Shown here: piece by piece, positions 18,182-27,311 of the stretch
Position numbering within the stretch: position 1 is the first letter of the stretch
How the letters are laid out: each line of letters begins with the position of its first letter
Notes under the pieces: generated by a model
The model's input: only the letters and a program-made list of their open reading frames with translations
Database searches by the model: none
What the model was told of the DNA's origin: nothing
Translations under genes and position numbers: made by a program
Assembly: GCA_934351925.1 (NCBI GenBank)
Contig: CAKRJT010000020.1
Span: 1-45,453 of the forward strand
Reading direction: 5' to 3'
From: an uncultured Lachnospiraceae bacterium
GTDB taxonomy: Bacteria; Bacillota; Clostridia; Lachnospirales; Lachnospiraceae
Length of the DNA stretch: 45,453 nucleotides

Positions 18182-19673
18182 GTTAAAAAAGATGTTTTCA
18201 AAGAAGGGAGTGTTTCCGCTCTTAAAGGCATACGGCTACGCCGGGATAGTGTGTGTCGGGCCGATGCTGCTTGGCATGGTGTTACTCATTATGATAAGCC
18301 TTATATCAATGTATTTCGGTGCACCGCACCGTGAGAGGGAACTTCTAAACAGCATGGTTACATACACGCTCCTGGCGTCAATGACGCTCAATAACACACT
18401 GTCGATGGTGCTCACAAGATTCGTTGCGGACAGCCTCTACAGCAAAAACAGGAGCGCGGTACTGCCGTCCTTCTGGGGGAGCACCTGCACAATGCTCGTT
18501 TTCGGGGAGCTTGTGTACGGTGTATTTATGCTGCTTGCGGGTATTCCGGTCAGCTATGCAGTCTTTTGTATTCTGCTGTTTGGTGAGCTCGTGGTGGTAT
18601 GGAACGAGATGAGCTATCTGACCGCTGTAAAGGACTACCGGGGAATAATAAAGGTGTTTGCGGGTGCGGTTATGGCTGCGGGAGTGACGGGGGTGCTGCT
18701 GTTGAAGCTTGCGGACTGCCCGGTTGTTCCGGCGATGCTTTTTAGTGTTGTGCTGGGCTACGGCGTGATGGCTGTGCTCTATTACAGGGTGATGGCCGGA
18801 TATTTTCCAAAGGGCGATGTGACCTCTGCGTGCTTCCTGCCGTGGCTTGACAGTTACCCGTCGCTGGTGCTCGTTGGACTTGGCATGTCCTTCGGGCTTT
18901 TCGGGCATCTTGTCATAATGTGGAGCAGCCCGGTTAGGGAGCATATACAGGGGCTTTTCTATGCTGCACCGACGTATGATATTCCGGCAATAGCAGCCTT
19001 TTTGTCGATACTTGTGACCACGATAAATTTTGTAACGTCGGTCGAGGTCAATTTTTACCCGAGGTACAGGTCGTTTTTTGATGCGCTCAACAACGGCGGG
19101 ATATTAAAGGAGATAAATCAGGCGGGCAATGAGATGCGGGAGGTGCTGTTCCGTGAGCTGACATACACCTTTATGAAGCAGCTATTTACCACGATAGTGT
19201 TCATCATAGGCGGGTCGATTTTCCTGCCGAAGCTGCCGTTGGGCTTTAACGATGACATGCTCGGAATTTTCAGGGTTCTGTGTATGGGCTACGCCTTTTA
19301 TGCGGTCGGAAACTGTCTCATGCTCATACAGCTATATTTTGCGGACAACAGGGGGGCGCTGGTGAGCGCGGTGGCTTTCATGCTGGTGAGCTGCATCGGA
19401 ACCTGGATATGCAGGGGGCTCGACATAAAATTCTATGGTGCAGGCTTCTGGGCCGGCTCGGTCGTGTTCTCGATAACAGCGTTTGTGGGACTGAGACTGT
19501 ATCTTAAAAGACTCTTGTATCATGTGTTGTCAGCCCAGCCGCTGCTTGTCGAGGAGAAGCGTGGAGTTTTCACGGATATGGCGGCATATTTTGGTAATAA
19601 ATATGAGAAGAAGTGGAAAAAGGAACTGCACAGGGAGCGCAGAATGGCTATGGAAAGGGAGGAACAGCTTTGA
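18162..19673 (+). CDS. pelG: PelG membrane transporter
   Basis: A 503-aa polytopic protein from GTG 18162, with AGGAGG at 18148-18153 inside pelF. The start MAGIGFELKKMF followed by YGYAGIVCVGPMLLGM is typical of PelG. About 12 transmembrane helices give the MOP/Wzx-like fold, and the C-terminal tail is basic. PelG is the inner-membrane channel or flippase that receives the polymer made by PelF. The stop overlaps the CotH gene start by 4 nt. Confidence 0.92.
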   Translation: MAGIGFELKKMFSKKGVFPLLKAYGYAGIVCVGPMLLGMVLLIMISLISMYFGAPHRERELLNSMVTYTLLASMTLNNTLSMVLTRFVADSLYSKNRSAVLPSFWGSTCTMLVFGELVYGVFMLLAGIPVSYAVFCILLFGELVVVWNEMSYLTAVKDYRGIIKVFAGAVMAAGVTGVLLLKLADCPVVPAMLFSVVLGYGVMAVLYYRVMAGYFPKGDVTSACFLPWLDSYPSLVLVGLGMSFGLFGHLVIMWSSPVREHIQGLFYAAPTYDIPAIAAFLSILVTTINFVTSVEVNFYPRYRSFFDALNNGGILKEINQAGNEMREVLFRELTYTFMKQLFTTIVFIIGGSIFLPKLPLGFNDDMLGIFRVLCMGYAFYAVGNCLMLIQLYFADNRGALVSAVAFMLVSCIGTWICRGLDIKFYGAGFWAGSVVFSITAFVGLRLYLKRLLYHVLSAQPLLVEEKRGVFTDMAAYFGNKYEKKWKKELHRERRMAMEREEQL

Positions 19674-21481
19674 TAAACATAAAAAAGATGGTGTGCGGTG
19701 CAGTTTTAATCTGCCTTGCAGCGACAATCAGCTCCTGCCTGCAGGACGGAGCGGACAGCCCGGACGATCAGAGTGTGGCCGGGGAGACGAAAGCTGCATC
19801 CGATGACGCTGTAACGGCGGAGGGGACGCAGACTAACGGAAGCGTTGTATATTCGGACGAGGATAAGATGATTTATGACAATGATATCTTGTACGAAGAT
19901 CACGACCCGGACTCAGTGATAACGATGTATCTGACGGTCAGCGAGGGCAACGCCTCGGACAACACGGATCACACCTGGACGCAGGTGAACAGCTACTCGG
20001 CGTACCACTATGATGAGCTGGGAATCGAGCGCTACGCGGTGAACGCACTGCTGCAGGTTGGTGACGAGAACGGTCCGGTGGAAGGTGAGTTAGGCTATGG
20101 TCAGGTTGTACCGAATGCCACAGTGACCATAAGAGGCCAGACCTCGACAAGATATGCACAGAAAAGTTATAAAATAAGTCTAAGGGACAATAAAGGTACC
20201 TGGAATGACCAGAAGATAATAAATCTGAACAAGCATGAGCAGGATCAGAGCCGCTTTACCAACAAGCTGTGCTATGATCTGATATCTGAGCTTCCGGGAA
20301 TGATTTCCCTAAGAACTCAGTTCGTGCATCTGTATGTGAAGGATATGACCGAGGGCGGGAGCGGCCGGTTCGAGGACTACGGGCTCTACACGCAGGTGGA
20401 GCAGCTTAACAGGCGCGCCCTCAAAAGCCACGGGCTTGACAAGAATGGTCAGCTCTACAAGATTAATTTCTTTGAGTTCTACAGATACGAGGATGTTATT
20501 ATGCAGAAAAATGACGCCGACTACGATGTGGAAGCCTTCGAGACTATGATTGAGATAAAGGGAAGCGACGACCACGGCAAGCTTATAGCCATGCTCGACG
20601 ATCTGAATGATTACTCTATTCCCATAAAAGATATTATGGATAAATGGTTCTGCAGGGACAATATGTTCTCGTGGATGGCGTTCCAGATTCTGATGGGAAA
20701 TGTCGATACGCAGTCAAGAAATACATTCCTTTACAGTCCGTTAAACAGCAGCACGTTCTATTTTATAGCGTGGGACAACGACGGAGCCTTTGATGATGCG
20801 AAAACGAAGCTGAAGGGCGGGGAGCGCGGCTGGGAGAAGGGAATAAGCAACTATTGGGGCAATGTCCTGTTTCGAAGGGTTCTGATGGACAGCGGTTTAA
20901 GGCAGGAGCTTGACGAGAAGATAGAGGAATACAGAAGCATCATAACGAGGGAAAAGCTTCAGAAGATGGTTGACACCTATGCGCCGGTTATCAGACAGTA
21001 TGCTTTTTCATATCCCGACTCGGAACATATGCCTCTCAAACCCGATGAGTATGAGCAGTTTCTTGGTGTTCTGCCTGACGAGGTGGAGAACAACTACAAG
21101 CTGTACAAGGAGAGTCTGGTGTCACCTCAGCCTTTTTTCATAGGAGTTCCGCTGGTTACTGAAAATGGGCTGTATTTTGCGTGGGAAAGTTCCTACGATT
21201 TTGAGGCACAGGATGTGTATTATACCATTGAGCTTGCAAGGGATTACAGCTTTGAAGAGCCTGTTCTGACTGCTTATGGGCTGTTTGCCACAGAGTATCT
21301 GTATGAGGGCAGCCTTGAGCCGGGACAGTATTTTATGAGGATAACCTCAGAGAATGAGGCGGGCATCAGCCAGAGGGCATTTGATTATTATGTGACAGTG
21401 GACAGCATGACCATGTATGGAGTAAAATGCTTCTTTGTGATGCCGGACGGAAGCATAGAGGAGGATGTATATGAGGAATGA
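19670..21481 (+). CDS. cotH: CotH-type kinase lipoprotein
   Basis: TTG 19670 is chosen (603 aa): GGGAGG lies 7-8 nt upstream, it overlaps the pelG stop, and it gives a lipoprotein signal ending ISSC. The body is a CotH domain: RGQTSTR (155-161), the KSYK lysines (165-168), GLYTQVEQ, and the metal-binding WDNDGAFD (368-375). CotH proteins are atypical secreted protein kinases known from spore coats, and also found in surface and cellulosome contexts. The C-terminal 110 residues look like a beta-sandwich. In the pel operon it may phosphorylate a surface protein or glycan outside the cell; that is inference. Confidence 0.88.
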   Translation: MINIKKMVCGAVLICLAATISSCLQDGADSPDDQSVAGETKAASDDAVTAEGTQTNGSVVYSDEDKMIYDNDILYEDHDPDSVITMYLTVSEGNASDNTDHTWTQVNSYSAYHYDELGIERYAVNALLQVGDENGPVEGELGYGQVVPNATVTIRGQTSTRYAQKSYKISLRDNKGTWNDQKIINLNKHEQDQSRFTNKLCYDLISELPGMISLRTQFVHLYVKDMTEGGSGRFEDYGLYTQVEQLNRRALKSHGLDKNGQLYKINFFEFYRYEDVIMQKNDADYDVEAFETMIEIKGSDDHGKLIAMLDDLNDYSIPIKDIMDKWFCRDNMFSWMAFQILMGNVDTQSRNTFLYSPLNSSTFYFIAWDNDGAFDDAKTKLKGGERGWEKGISNYWGNVLFRRVLMDSGLRQELDEKIEEYRSIITREKLQKMVDTYAPVIRQYAFSYPDSEHMPLKPDEYEQFLGVLPDEVENNYKLYKESLVSPQPFFIGVPLVTENGLYFAWESSYDFEAQDVYYTIELARDYSFEEPVLTAYGLFATEYLYEGSLEPGQYFMRITSENEAGISQRAFDYYVTVDSMTMYGVKCFFVMPDGSIEEDVYEE

Positions 21482-22181
21482 CAGACCGCTGTTCCGGCAT
21501 GAGTTAAAGTATTTCATAAGCGGGTTGGAGAAGGAGGTTCTTATAAGAAGGCTGTCCATGTTTATGCGGGAGGACGCGCATGCCCGGAGCGAAGGCTACA
21601 TGATAAGGAGTCTGTATTTTGATGATTGCTTTGAGCACGCCTACGAGGAGAAACTTGCGGGTGTGGAGTCGCGGAAAAAATACAGGATAAGAATATATGA
21701 TTACAGTGACGGAACCATAAAGCTTGAGTGCAAGCACAAGGAGGGGCAGTATATAAACAAGACGGCGGCAGCGCTTACGAGGGAGGAGACGGAGTCAATC
21801 ATAGCAGGAAAATATGAGTTTCTTCTTGCCCGAAAAGAACTGCTGTGCAGGGAATTTTACTTTGAGTGCGCGTTAAACAAGATGTCTCCTAAGGTTGTCG
21901 TTGACTACGACAGAATACCCTTCGTGTACCCTTACGGCGATGTCAGAATTACCTTCGACTGCGGTGTTAGAGCGGGGCTGTTTGTGGGCAGTATTTTTGA
22001 CAGGACTCTCCCCGTGGCGCCGGTTATGGAGCCCGGAATGTTAATAATGGAGGTAAAATTCACGGAGTATCTTCCGGAGCTTATAAGACGGCTGCTGCCG
22101 GTGGCGGACAGCGCATATATGGCATATTCTAAGTATACGATGTGCCTTGAAAAAAAGAAGGGACTCTCAGGCGGCTATTGA
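21471..22181 (+). CDS. VTC-domain protein (polyphosphate polymerase-like)
   Basis: About 236 aa. ATG 21471 is chosen because AGAGGAGG ends 6-8 nt before it; ATG 21465 would touch the SD. The whole protein is a VTC/CYTH-like tunnel domain: RHELKYFIS at the start, YFDD, RKKYRIRIYDY, KLECKHKEG, VVDYDR and MEVKF. In yeast Vtc4 this fold makes polyphosphate from ATP, and the basic and acidic tunnel residues are retained here. It has no membrane helix and overlaps cotH by 11 nt. It could make polyphosphate or another phospho-donor for the module; activity is untested. Confidence 0.85.
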   Translation: MRNDRPLFRHELKYFISGLEKEVLIRRLSMFMREDAHARSEGYMIRSLYFDDCFEHAYEEKLAGVESRKKYRIRIYDYSDGTIKLECKHKEGQYINKTAAALTREETESIIAGKYEFLLARKELLCREFYFECALNKMSPKVVVDYDRIPFVYPYGDVRITFDCGVRAGLFVGSIFDRTLPVAPVMEPGMLIMEVKFTEYLPELIRRLLPVADSAYMAYSKYTMCLEKKKGLSGGY

Positions 22182-22197
22182 GAGAAAGGAGAGGACA

Positions 22198-22881
22198 ATG
22201 AGTATAAAGGACGTAATAAAGAAATCGGTTTTGGAGTCGGATATGTACAATCAGGCAATCTCGCTCTCGACTATCCTGACAATGGTGGCGGATCTGCTGC
22301 TGGCACTTGTCATGGGACTGCTGATATATGCGGTCTACAAAAAATTCTATAAGGGCGTGGTTTTCAGCAGAAACTATGCGATAACCCTCGTGGGAATGAC
22401 GGTGCTCACCAGCATGGTTACGCTCGCAATCAGCACGAACATCGTAATCTCGCTCGGTATGGTCGGAGCTCTCTCCATCGTGCGTTACCGTACCGCAATA
22501 AAGGAGCCGCTTGACCTCATGTATATGTTCTGGGCGATAACGACGGGAATTGCCATAGGCGCGAGCATGTACATACTAGCAGGAGCCGCGTTTGTGATAA
22601 TGCTCATTCTCGTGCTCTGCTTTGGCGCAAAGGGAGCCGCAGGCTGCCAGTACATGCTGGTGGTGCACTATAACGGCGATGGGGCAGGCGATAATGTAAT
22701 AAGGGCGCTCGGAAAGAGCAGGTACACCGTGCGCTCAAAAATTATGCGCGGTGACAGCACGGAGCTGACCGTTCAGGTAAGATGTAAAAACGACAATCAG
22801 ACCTTTATGGAGAATATAAGGGGCGTTGAGGGTGTGAACGATTCAGCGCTTATAGCGTTTGACGGAGAATATCATGGCTGA
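22198..22881 (+). CDS. DUF4956 membrane protein
   Basis: A 227-aa protein from ATG 22198 with SD GAAAGGAGAGG; the longer frame to 22147 has none. It has about four transmembrane helices (residues about 28-150), including the conserved SLGMVGALSIVRYRTAIKEP signature of DUF4956. A soluble C-terminal domain of about 70 residues has a ferredoxin-like or ACT-like look. DUF4956 genes are commonly found beside VTC-domain genes, as here, suggesting a joint membrane complex. Function unknown. Confidence 0.87.
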   Translation: MSIKDVIKKSVLESDMYNQAISLSTILTMVADLLLALVMGLLIYAVYKKFYKGVVFSRNYAITLVGMTVLTSMVTLAISTNIVISLGMVGALSIVRYRTAIKEPLDLMYMFWAITTGIAIGASMYILAGAAFVIMLILVLCFGAKGAAGCQYMLVVHYNGDGAGDNVIRALGKSRYTVRSKIMRGDSTELTVQVRCKNDNQTFMENIRGVEGVNDSALIAFDGEYHG

Positions 22882-24259
22882 GAAAAAGAACGCAGGAGTA
22901 TGGCTCGCGGGGGCGGTAATCATTGCTGCCGCGGTTGTGATTATACTGTTTATAAGAATGATGATACAGACAAGAACATATGAGTACGTCACCGCCGGCG
23001 GCGTGCTCAGAAATCCGATGACCGGCTTTGCGCCGAACGCGGACTATTTTGATGCCGTCGGAGATAACACGCTTGTGTATATGGATATTACCTGGCGTGA
23101 GCTTGAGCCGGAGGAGGGAGTGTTCGACTTCGGTTCCATCGAGGAGAAGAATTTTCTCGACATCTGGCGTGAACAGGGCAAGAAAGTAGTCTTTCGTTTT
23201 GTCTGCGATGAGCCGTCCGGGGAGGAGCATATGGACATACCTGACTGGCTCTATGAAAAAACGGGAGATGGTGTATTCTACGATACTTCCTATGGCAAGG
23301 GTTACTCGCCCGATTACACTAATGAGACATTCATTGAGTATCACGAAAAAGCGGTGAAGGCGCTCGGAGAGAGGTACGGCAGGGACACATTTTTCTGCTA
23401 TGTCGAGCTTGGAAGCGTCGGGCACTGGGGCGAGTGGCATGTAAAGTATGACGACGGCATAAAGAGGCTCCCGTCCGAGGAAATTCTGGCAAGGTATGTC
23501 GAGCCGTATGTCGAGGCCTTTGCGAACGCTAAGCTTCTAATGCGGAGACCGTTTCCGTATGTGGCAGAGTATGGAATGGGTGTGTATAACGACATGACGG
23601 GGCATACCGAGGACACGAAAAGGTGGCTCTCCTGGATAGAGGAGGGCGGTACCTATTCGGGACCCGAGATACCTATGGAGCTTGCGGCCGTGCCGAAGGT
23701 GTGGGAGTCGGCGCCTGTCGGAGGCGAGTTTACAAGCACATATACGATGGTGCAGATGCTGACGGACAGGCTTGACGAGACGCTGCGCCTGCTGTCCGCT
23801 TCACATATGACCTTCGTGGGTCCGATGTGTCCAATCGCCAACGAGGAGGAGAAAAATTACCCCGACGAGGTATGCAGGGTTCTCGAAAAAATAGGCTACC
23901 GCTACGGCATCTCCAAATGCAGAATACGGGACAATAAGTTTACAGGGCGCACGCAGGTTGCGCTGACCGTGAACAACTACGGCACCGCACCGATGTATTT
24001 TGACTGGAAGCTGTGCGTGTACCTGGTCGATGCAGGCGGAAATGTTGTGGGCAGATATGAGACGGATATAGACCTGACAGGAATTGTCGAAGGTGGGAGT
24101 GCAAAGAGCCGGCTGACTATTGACGGCGACGACAGAAAACACCTGATGGACGGCACCTATCGCCTCGCTGTGGGAATCGAAAACCCCGAGACGGGACAGC
24201 CGGAGGTGCAGCTTGACATGGAGGTGGAGAGCAGGGGGTATCATTTCTTGTTGAATTAG
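22874..24259 (+). CDS. DUF4832/DUF4874 surface protein
   Basis: A 461-aa protein from ATG 22874 (ACGGAGA upstream), overlapping the DUF4956 stop by 8 nt. One N-terminal signal anchor (about 8-28) precedes a TIM-barrel-like region (about 35-330): NPMTGFAPNADY, YMDITWRELEPEEGVF, FCYVELGSVGHWGEWH. The C-terminal beta-sandwich (about 340-461) contains VALTVNNYGTAPMYFDW. This is the DUF4874 plus DUF4832 layout seen in putative glycoside hydrolases. The cluster has no PelA hydrolase domain, so this protein is a candidate polymer-processing enzyme; no activity is shown. Confidence 0.8.
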   Translation: MAEKKNAGVWLAGAVIIAAAVVIILFIRMMIQTRTYEYVTAGGVLRNPMTGFAPNADYFDAVGDNTLVYMDITWRELEPEEGVFDFGSIEEKNFLDIWREQGKKVVFRFVCDEPSGEEHMDIPDWLYEKTGDGVFYDTSYGKGYSPDYTNETFIEYHEKAVKALGERYGRDTFFCYVELGSVGHWGEWHVKYDDGIKRLPSEEILARYVEPYVEAFANAKLLMRRPFPYVAEYGMGVYNDMTGHTEDTKRWLSWIEEGGTYSGPEIPMELAAVPKVWESAPVGGEFTSTYTMVQMLTDRLDETLRLLSASHMTFVGPMCPIANEEEKNYPDEVCRVLEKIGYRYGISKCRIRDNKFTGRTQVALTVNNYGTAPMYFDWKLCVYLVDAGGNVVGRYETDIDLTGIVEGGSAKSRLTIDGDDRKHLMDGTYRLAVGIENPETGQPEVQLDMEVESRGYHFLLN

Positions 24260-24385
24260 ACGGCATAAAAAATCAGCAGGAAAGCTTAATCTTATTTATT
24301 TGACAAGGAAAAACACTTGTGGTAGTCTTGTCACATATAATAACCTCGGTTAATAAAACTATAGAAGAAAAGAGTGGATGGTAAA

Positions 24386-26404
24386 ATGGAAAAGAAGAAT
24401 TATTATATCACAACAGCCATTGCCTATACATCAGGTAAGCCTCATATAGGCAACACCTATGAAATCGTCCTTGCTGACAGCATCGCAAGATACAAGAGAT
24501 TTCAGGGTTACAATGTAAGGTTTCAGACAGGAACCGACGAGCATGGTCAGAAGATTGAGCTGAAGGCAGAGGCAGCAGGCGTTACACCTAAGCAGTATGT
24601 TGATAATGTGGCAGGCGAGATTAAGAGAATATGGGATCTTATGAACACCTCCTACGATAAGTTTATCAGAACAACCGACGAATACCATGAGAAGCAGGTT
24701 CAGAAGATTTTCAAGAAGCTCTATGACAAGGGCGATATCTACAAGGGACATTACGAGGGAATGTACTGTACACCTTGTGAGTCCTTCTGGACGGAGTCAC
24801 AGCTTGTGGATGGCAAGTGCCCCGACTGCGGCAGAGAGTGTAAGCCGGCCAAGGAGGAGGCATACTTCTTCAAGATGAGCAAGTATGCGGACAGGCTTAT
24901 TGAATACATCAACGCGCATCCCGAGTTCATACAGCCTGTATCAAGAAAGAACGAGATGATGAACAACTTCCTTCTTCCGGGACTTCAGGACTTATGTGTG
25001 TCAAGAACCTCATTTAAGTGGGGAATCCCTGTGGATTTCGACGACAGACATGTCGTGTATGTATGGCTTGACGCGCTCACAAACTATATCACCGGACTTG
25101 GCTATGATGTGGACGGCAATAACGGTGAGCTCTTTAATGAGTTCTGGCCTGCCGACCTTCATCTTATCGGTAAGGATATTATCAGGTTCCATACAATTTA
25201 CTGGCCTATTTTCCTTATGGCTCTCGATCTTCCGCTTCCTAAGCAGGTGTTCGGACACCCTTGGCTGTTACAGGGCGACGGCAAGATGAGTAAGTCCAAG
25301 GGAAATGTAATCTATGCGGATGACCTTGTAGATTTATTCGGCGTTGACGCTGTCCGTTTCTTCGTGCTCCACGAGATGCCGTTTGAGAACGATGGTGTGA
25401 TTACATGGGAGCTTTTGGTTGAGAGAATGAACTCAGAGCTTGCGAACACACTCGGAAACCTTGTAAACAGAACAATATCCATGTCCAACAAGTATTTCGG
25501 CGGAGTTGTGAACAACACAGGCGTAGCTGAGGAGGTTGACGAGGACTTAAAGAAGTTCGTGCTCGGAACGATGGCTAAGGTTGACGCTAAGATGGAAGAG
25601 CTTCGTGTTGCAGACGCCATGACAGAGATTTTCAATCTCTTTAAGAGATGCAATAAATATATCGACGAGACCATGCCTTGGGCTCTTGCAAAGGATGAGT
25701 CAAAGAAGGAGCGTCTTGAGACGGTTCTCTACAATCTTGTCGAGAGCATTTTAATCGGCGCAGAGCTTTTAGAGTCCTTCATGCCTGAGACTGCACAGCG
25801 TATAAGAAGGCAGCTCAACGCACAGCCAAGAGGCAAGGAGAGTCTTGACACATTTGGTCTCTATCCTTCAGGAAACAAGATTACCGAGACACCTGAAATT
25901 CTCTTCGCACGTCTCGACGTGAAAGAGGTTATGGAAAAGGTAGAGGAGATCAGGGCTAAGCAGAAGGCAGCAGCGGAGGCGGCAGCTAACGGCGCGGACT
26001 CTGATAAGGCAGCAGCCGATGGTGCTCAGGGCAGCAGCGCAGCAGGCGCAGAGGCGGGTATCGATGTGGAGAAGGCTCCGGAGATTACCATTGATGATTT
26101 CTTTAAGACGCAGCTTAGAGTTGGTCAGATTATCAAGTGTGAGAATGTCGAGAAGTCCAAGAAGCTTCTCTGCTCACAGGTTAAGATGGGCAGCGAGGTG
26201 CGCCAGATTGTATCCGGACTCAGACCATACTACACAGCAGAGGAGATGGTAGGCAGGAAGGTTGTCGTTGTAGCTAACTTAAAGCCTGCCAAGCTTGCCG
26301 GTGTATTGTCGGAGGGTATGCTTCTGTGCGCTGAGGACGCGGAGGGTAAGCCGGTGCTTCTGACGGCGGAGAAGGATGTGCCGAATGGGGGCAGCATCGG
26401 ATAA
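24386..26404 (+). CDS. metG: Methionyl-tRNA synthetase
   Basis: About 672 aa from ATG 24386; GTG 24374 is an in-frame alternative. The class I HIGH box is present as KPHIGNTYE, and KMSKS as GKMSKSKGN. A four-cysteine zinc knuckle (CTPC...CPDC) lies near residue 125-145. The anticodon-binding helical domain follows, then a poly-Ala linker (about 525-555) and a C-terminal tRNA-binding OB-fold (about 560-672). The enzyme charges initiator and elongator tRNA-Met in the cytoplasm. No T-box is visible upstream. Confidence 0.96.
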   Translation: MEKKNYYITTAIAYTSGKPHIGNTYEIVLADSIARYKRFQGYNVRFQTGTDEHGQKIELKAEAAGVTPKQYVDNVAGEIKRIWDLMNTSYDKFIRTTDEYHEKQVQKIFKKLYDKGDIYKGHYEGMYCTPCESFWTESQLVDGKCPDCGRECKPAKEEAYFFKMSKYADRLIEYINAHPEFIQPVSRKNEMMNNFLLPGLQDLCVSRTSFKWGIPVDFDDRHVVYVWLDALTNYITGLGYDVDGNNGELFNEFWPADLHLIGKDIIRFHTIYWPIFLMALDLPLPKQVFGHPWLLQGDGKMSKSKGNVIYADDLVDLFGVDAVRFFVLHEMPFENDGVITWELLVERMNSELANTLGNLVNRTISMSNKYFGGVVNNTGVAEEVDEDLKKFVLGTMAKVDAKMEELRVADAMTEIFNLFKRCNKYIDETMPWALAKDESKKERLETVLYNLVESILIGAELLESFMPETAQRIRRQLNAQPRGKESLDTFGLYPSGNKITETPEILFARLDVKEVMEKVEEIRAKQKAAAEAAANGADSDKAAADGAQGSSAAGAEAGIDVEKAPEITIDDFFKTQLRVGQIIKCENVEKSKKLLCSQVKMGSEVRQIVSGLRPYYTAEEMVGRKVVVVANLKPAKLAGVLSEGMLLCAEDAEGKPVLLTAEKDVPNGGSIG

Positions 26405-26458
26405 CCTTTGGAAATGAGCTGCGCTTATTTCGGATACGTTGGATTGATTAGGAGTATT

Positions 26459-27229
26459 ATGGGAATATTTGAGTCGCACGCACATTATGACGATGAGGCG
26501 TTTAACGAGGACCGCAGGGAGCTTTTAAAAGAGCTCCCTGAAAACGGTATAGAGTATGTTGTGAATGTCGGCGCATCGATGGAGACGACGCGAAGCAGCA
26601 TTGCGCTCGCGAAACAGTATGACTACATCTATGCGGCGGTGGGTGTGCATCCCAGTGAGACGGCACCGCTTGACGAGGAGTTCATACAGTACATGAAGGA
26701 CGAGGCGCTTCACAACAAAAAGGTTGTGGCAGTGGGTGAAATCGGTCTTGATTACTACTGGGACGAGCCGGCTGTCGACATACAGAAAAAATGGTTTATA
26801 AGGCAGTTAGATCTCGCGCTCGAGGTGGACAAGCCTGTCATAATCCACAGCCGCGAGGCGGCGAAGGACACGGCGGATATTCTTCTGAGTGACCAATATA
26901 AGCCGCTGCGGGGAGTAATTCACTGTTATTCTTATTCGCCGGAGATGGCGAAGCAGTATCTTGACGCAGGATATTACCTCGGCGTGGGCGGCGTTGTTAC
27001 CTACAAGAACGCAAAGAAGCTTGTGGACACGGTGAGCATGATGCCGCTTGAGAGAATACTGCTCGAGACGGACAGCCCATACCTTACGCCCGTTCCGAAC
27101 CGCGGAAAGAGAAACAGCTCGCTTAATCTGCCTTATGTGGTTGAGAAAATTGCACAGCTTAAGAACGTGGGCGCTGATGAGGTGATTGCGGTCACTAATG
27201 AGAATGCGAGAAAGCTGTTTCAGATTTAG
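26459..27229 (+). CDS. TatD family metal-dependent hydrolase
   Basis: A 256-aa protein. ATG 26459 is chosen because TAGGAG precedes it and MGIFESHAHYDD matches the family N-terminus (HxH metal ligands). Further ligands are E in GEIGLDYYW, H in VIIHSREA, H in VIHCYSY and D in LETDSPYLTP. TatD enzymes are cytoplasmic DNases / 3'-5' exonucleases. Placement between metG and rsmA is the usual Firmicutes order (metS-tatD-ksgA), here without the rnmV gene often found between. Confidence 0.92.
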   Translation: MGIFESHAHYDDEAFNEDRRELLKELPENGIEYVVNVGASMETTRSSIALAKQYDYIYAAVGVHPSETAPLDEEFIQYMKDEALHNKKVVAVGEIGLDYYWDEPAVDIQKKWFIRQLDLALEVDKPVIIHSREAAKDTADILLSDQYKPLRGVIHCYSYSPEMAKQYLDAGYYLGVGGVVTYKNAKKLVDTVSMMPLERILLETDSPYLTPVPNRGKRNSSLNLPYVVEKIAQLKNVGADEVIAVTNENARKLFQI

Positions 27230-27311
27230 CTGAGTATTTTATATACAATCGTGTATATAGCATGTTTTAATACATAAATTCTGAGCATAGATATATAGAA
27301 AGAGGAAAAAC

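Noticed and set aside
24301..24333. TGACAAG...CTTGTCA inverted repeat before metG as operator or T-box
   Set aside because: No T-box core, specifier stem or terminator is visible; a 7-bp pair 19 nt apart is weak evidence.
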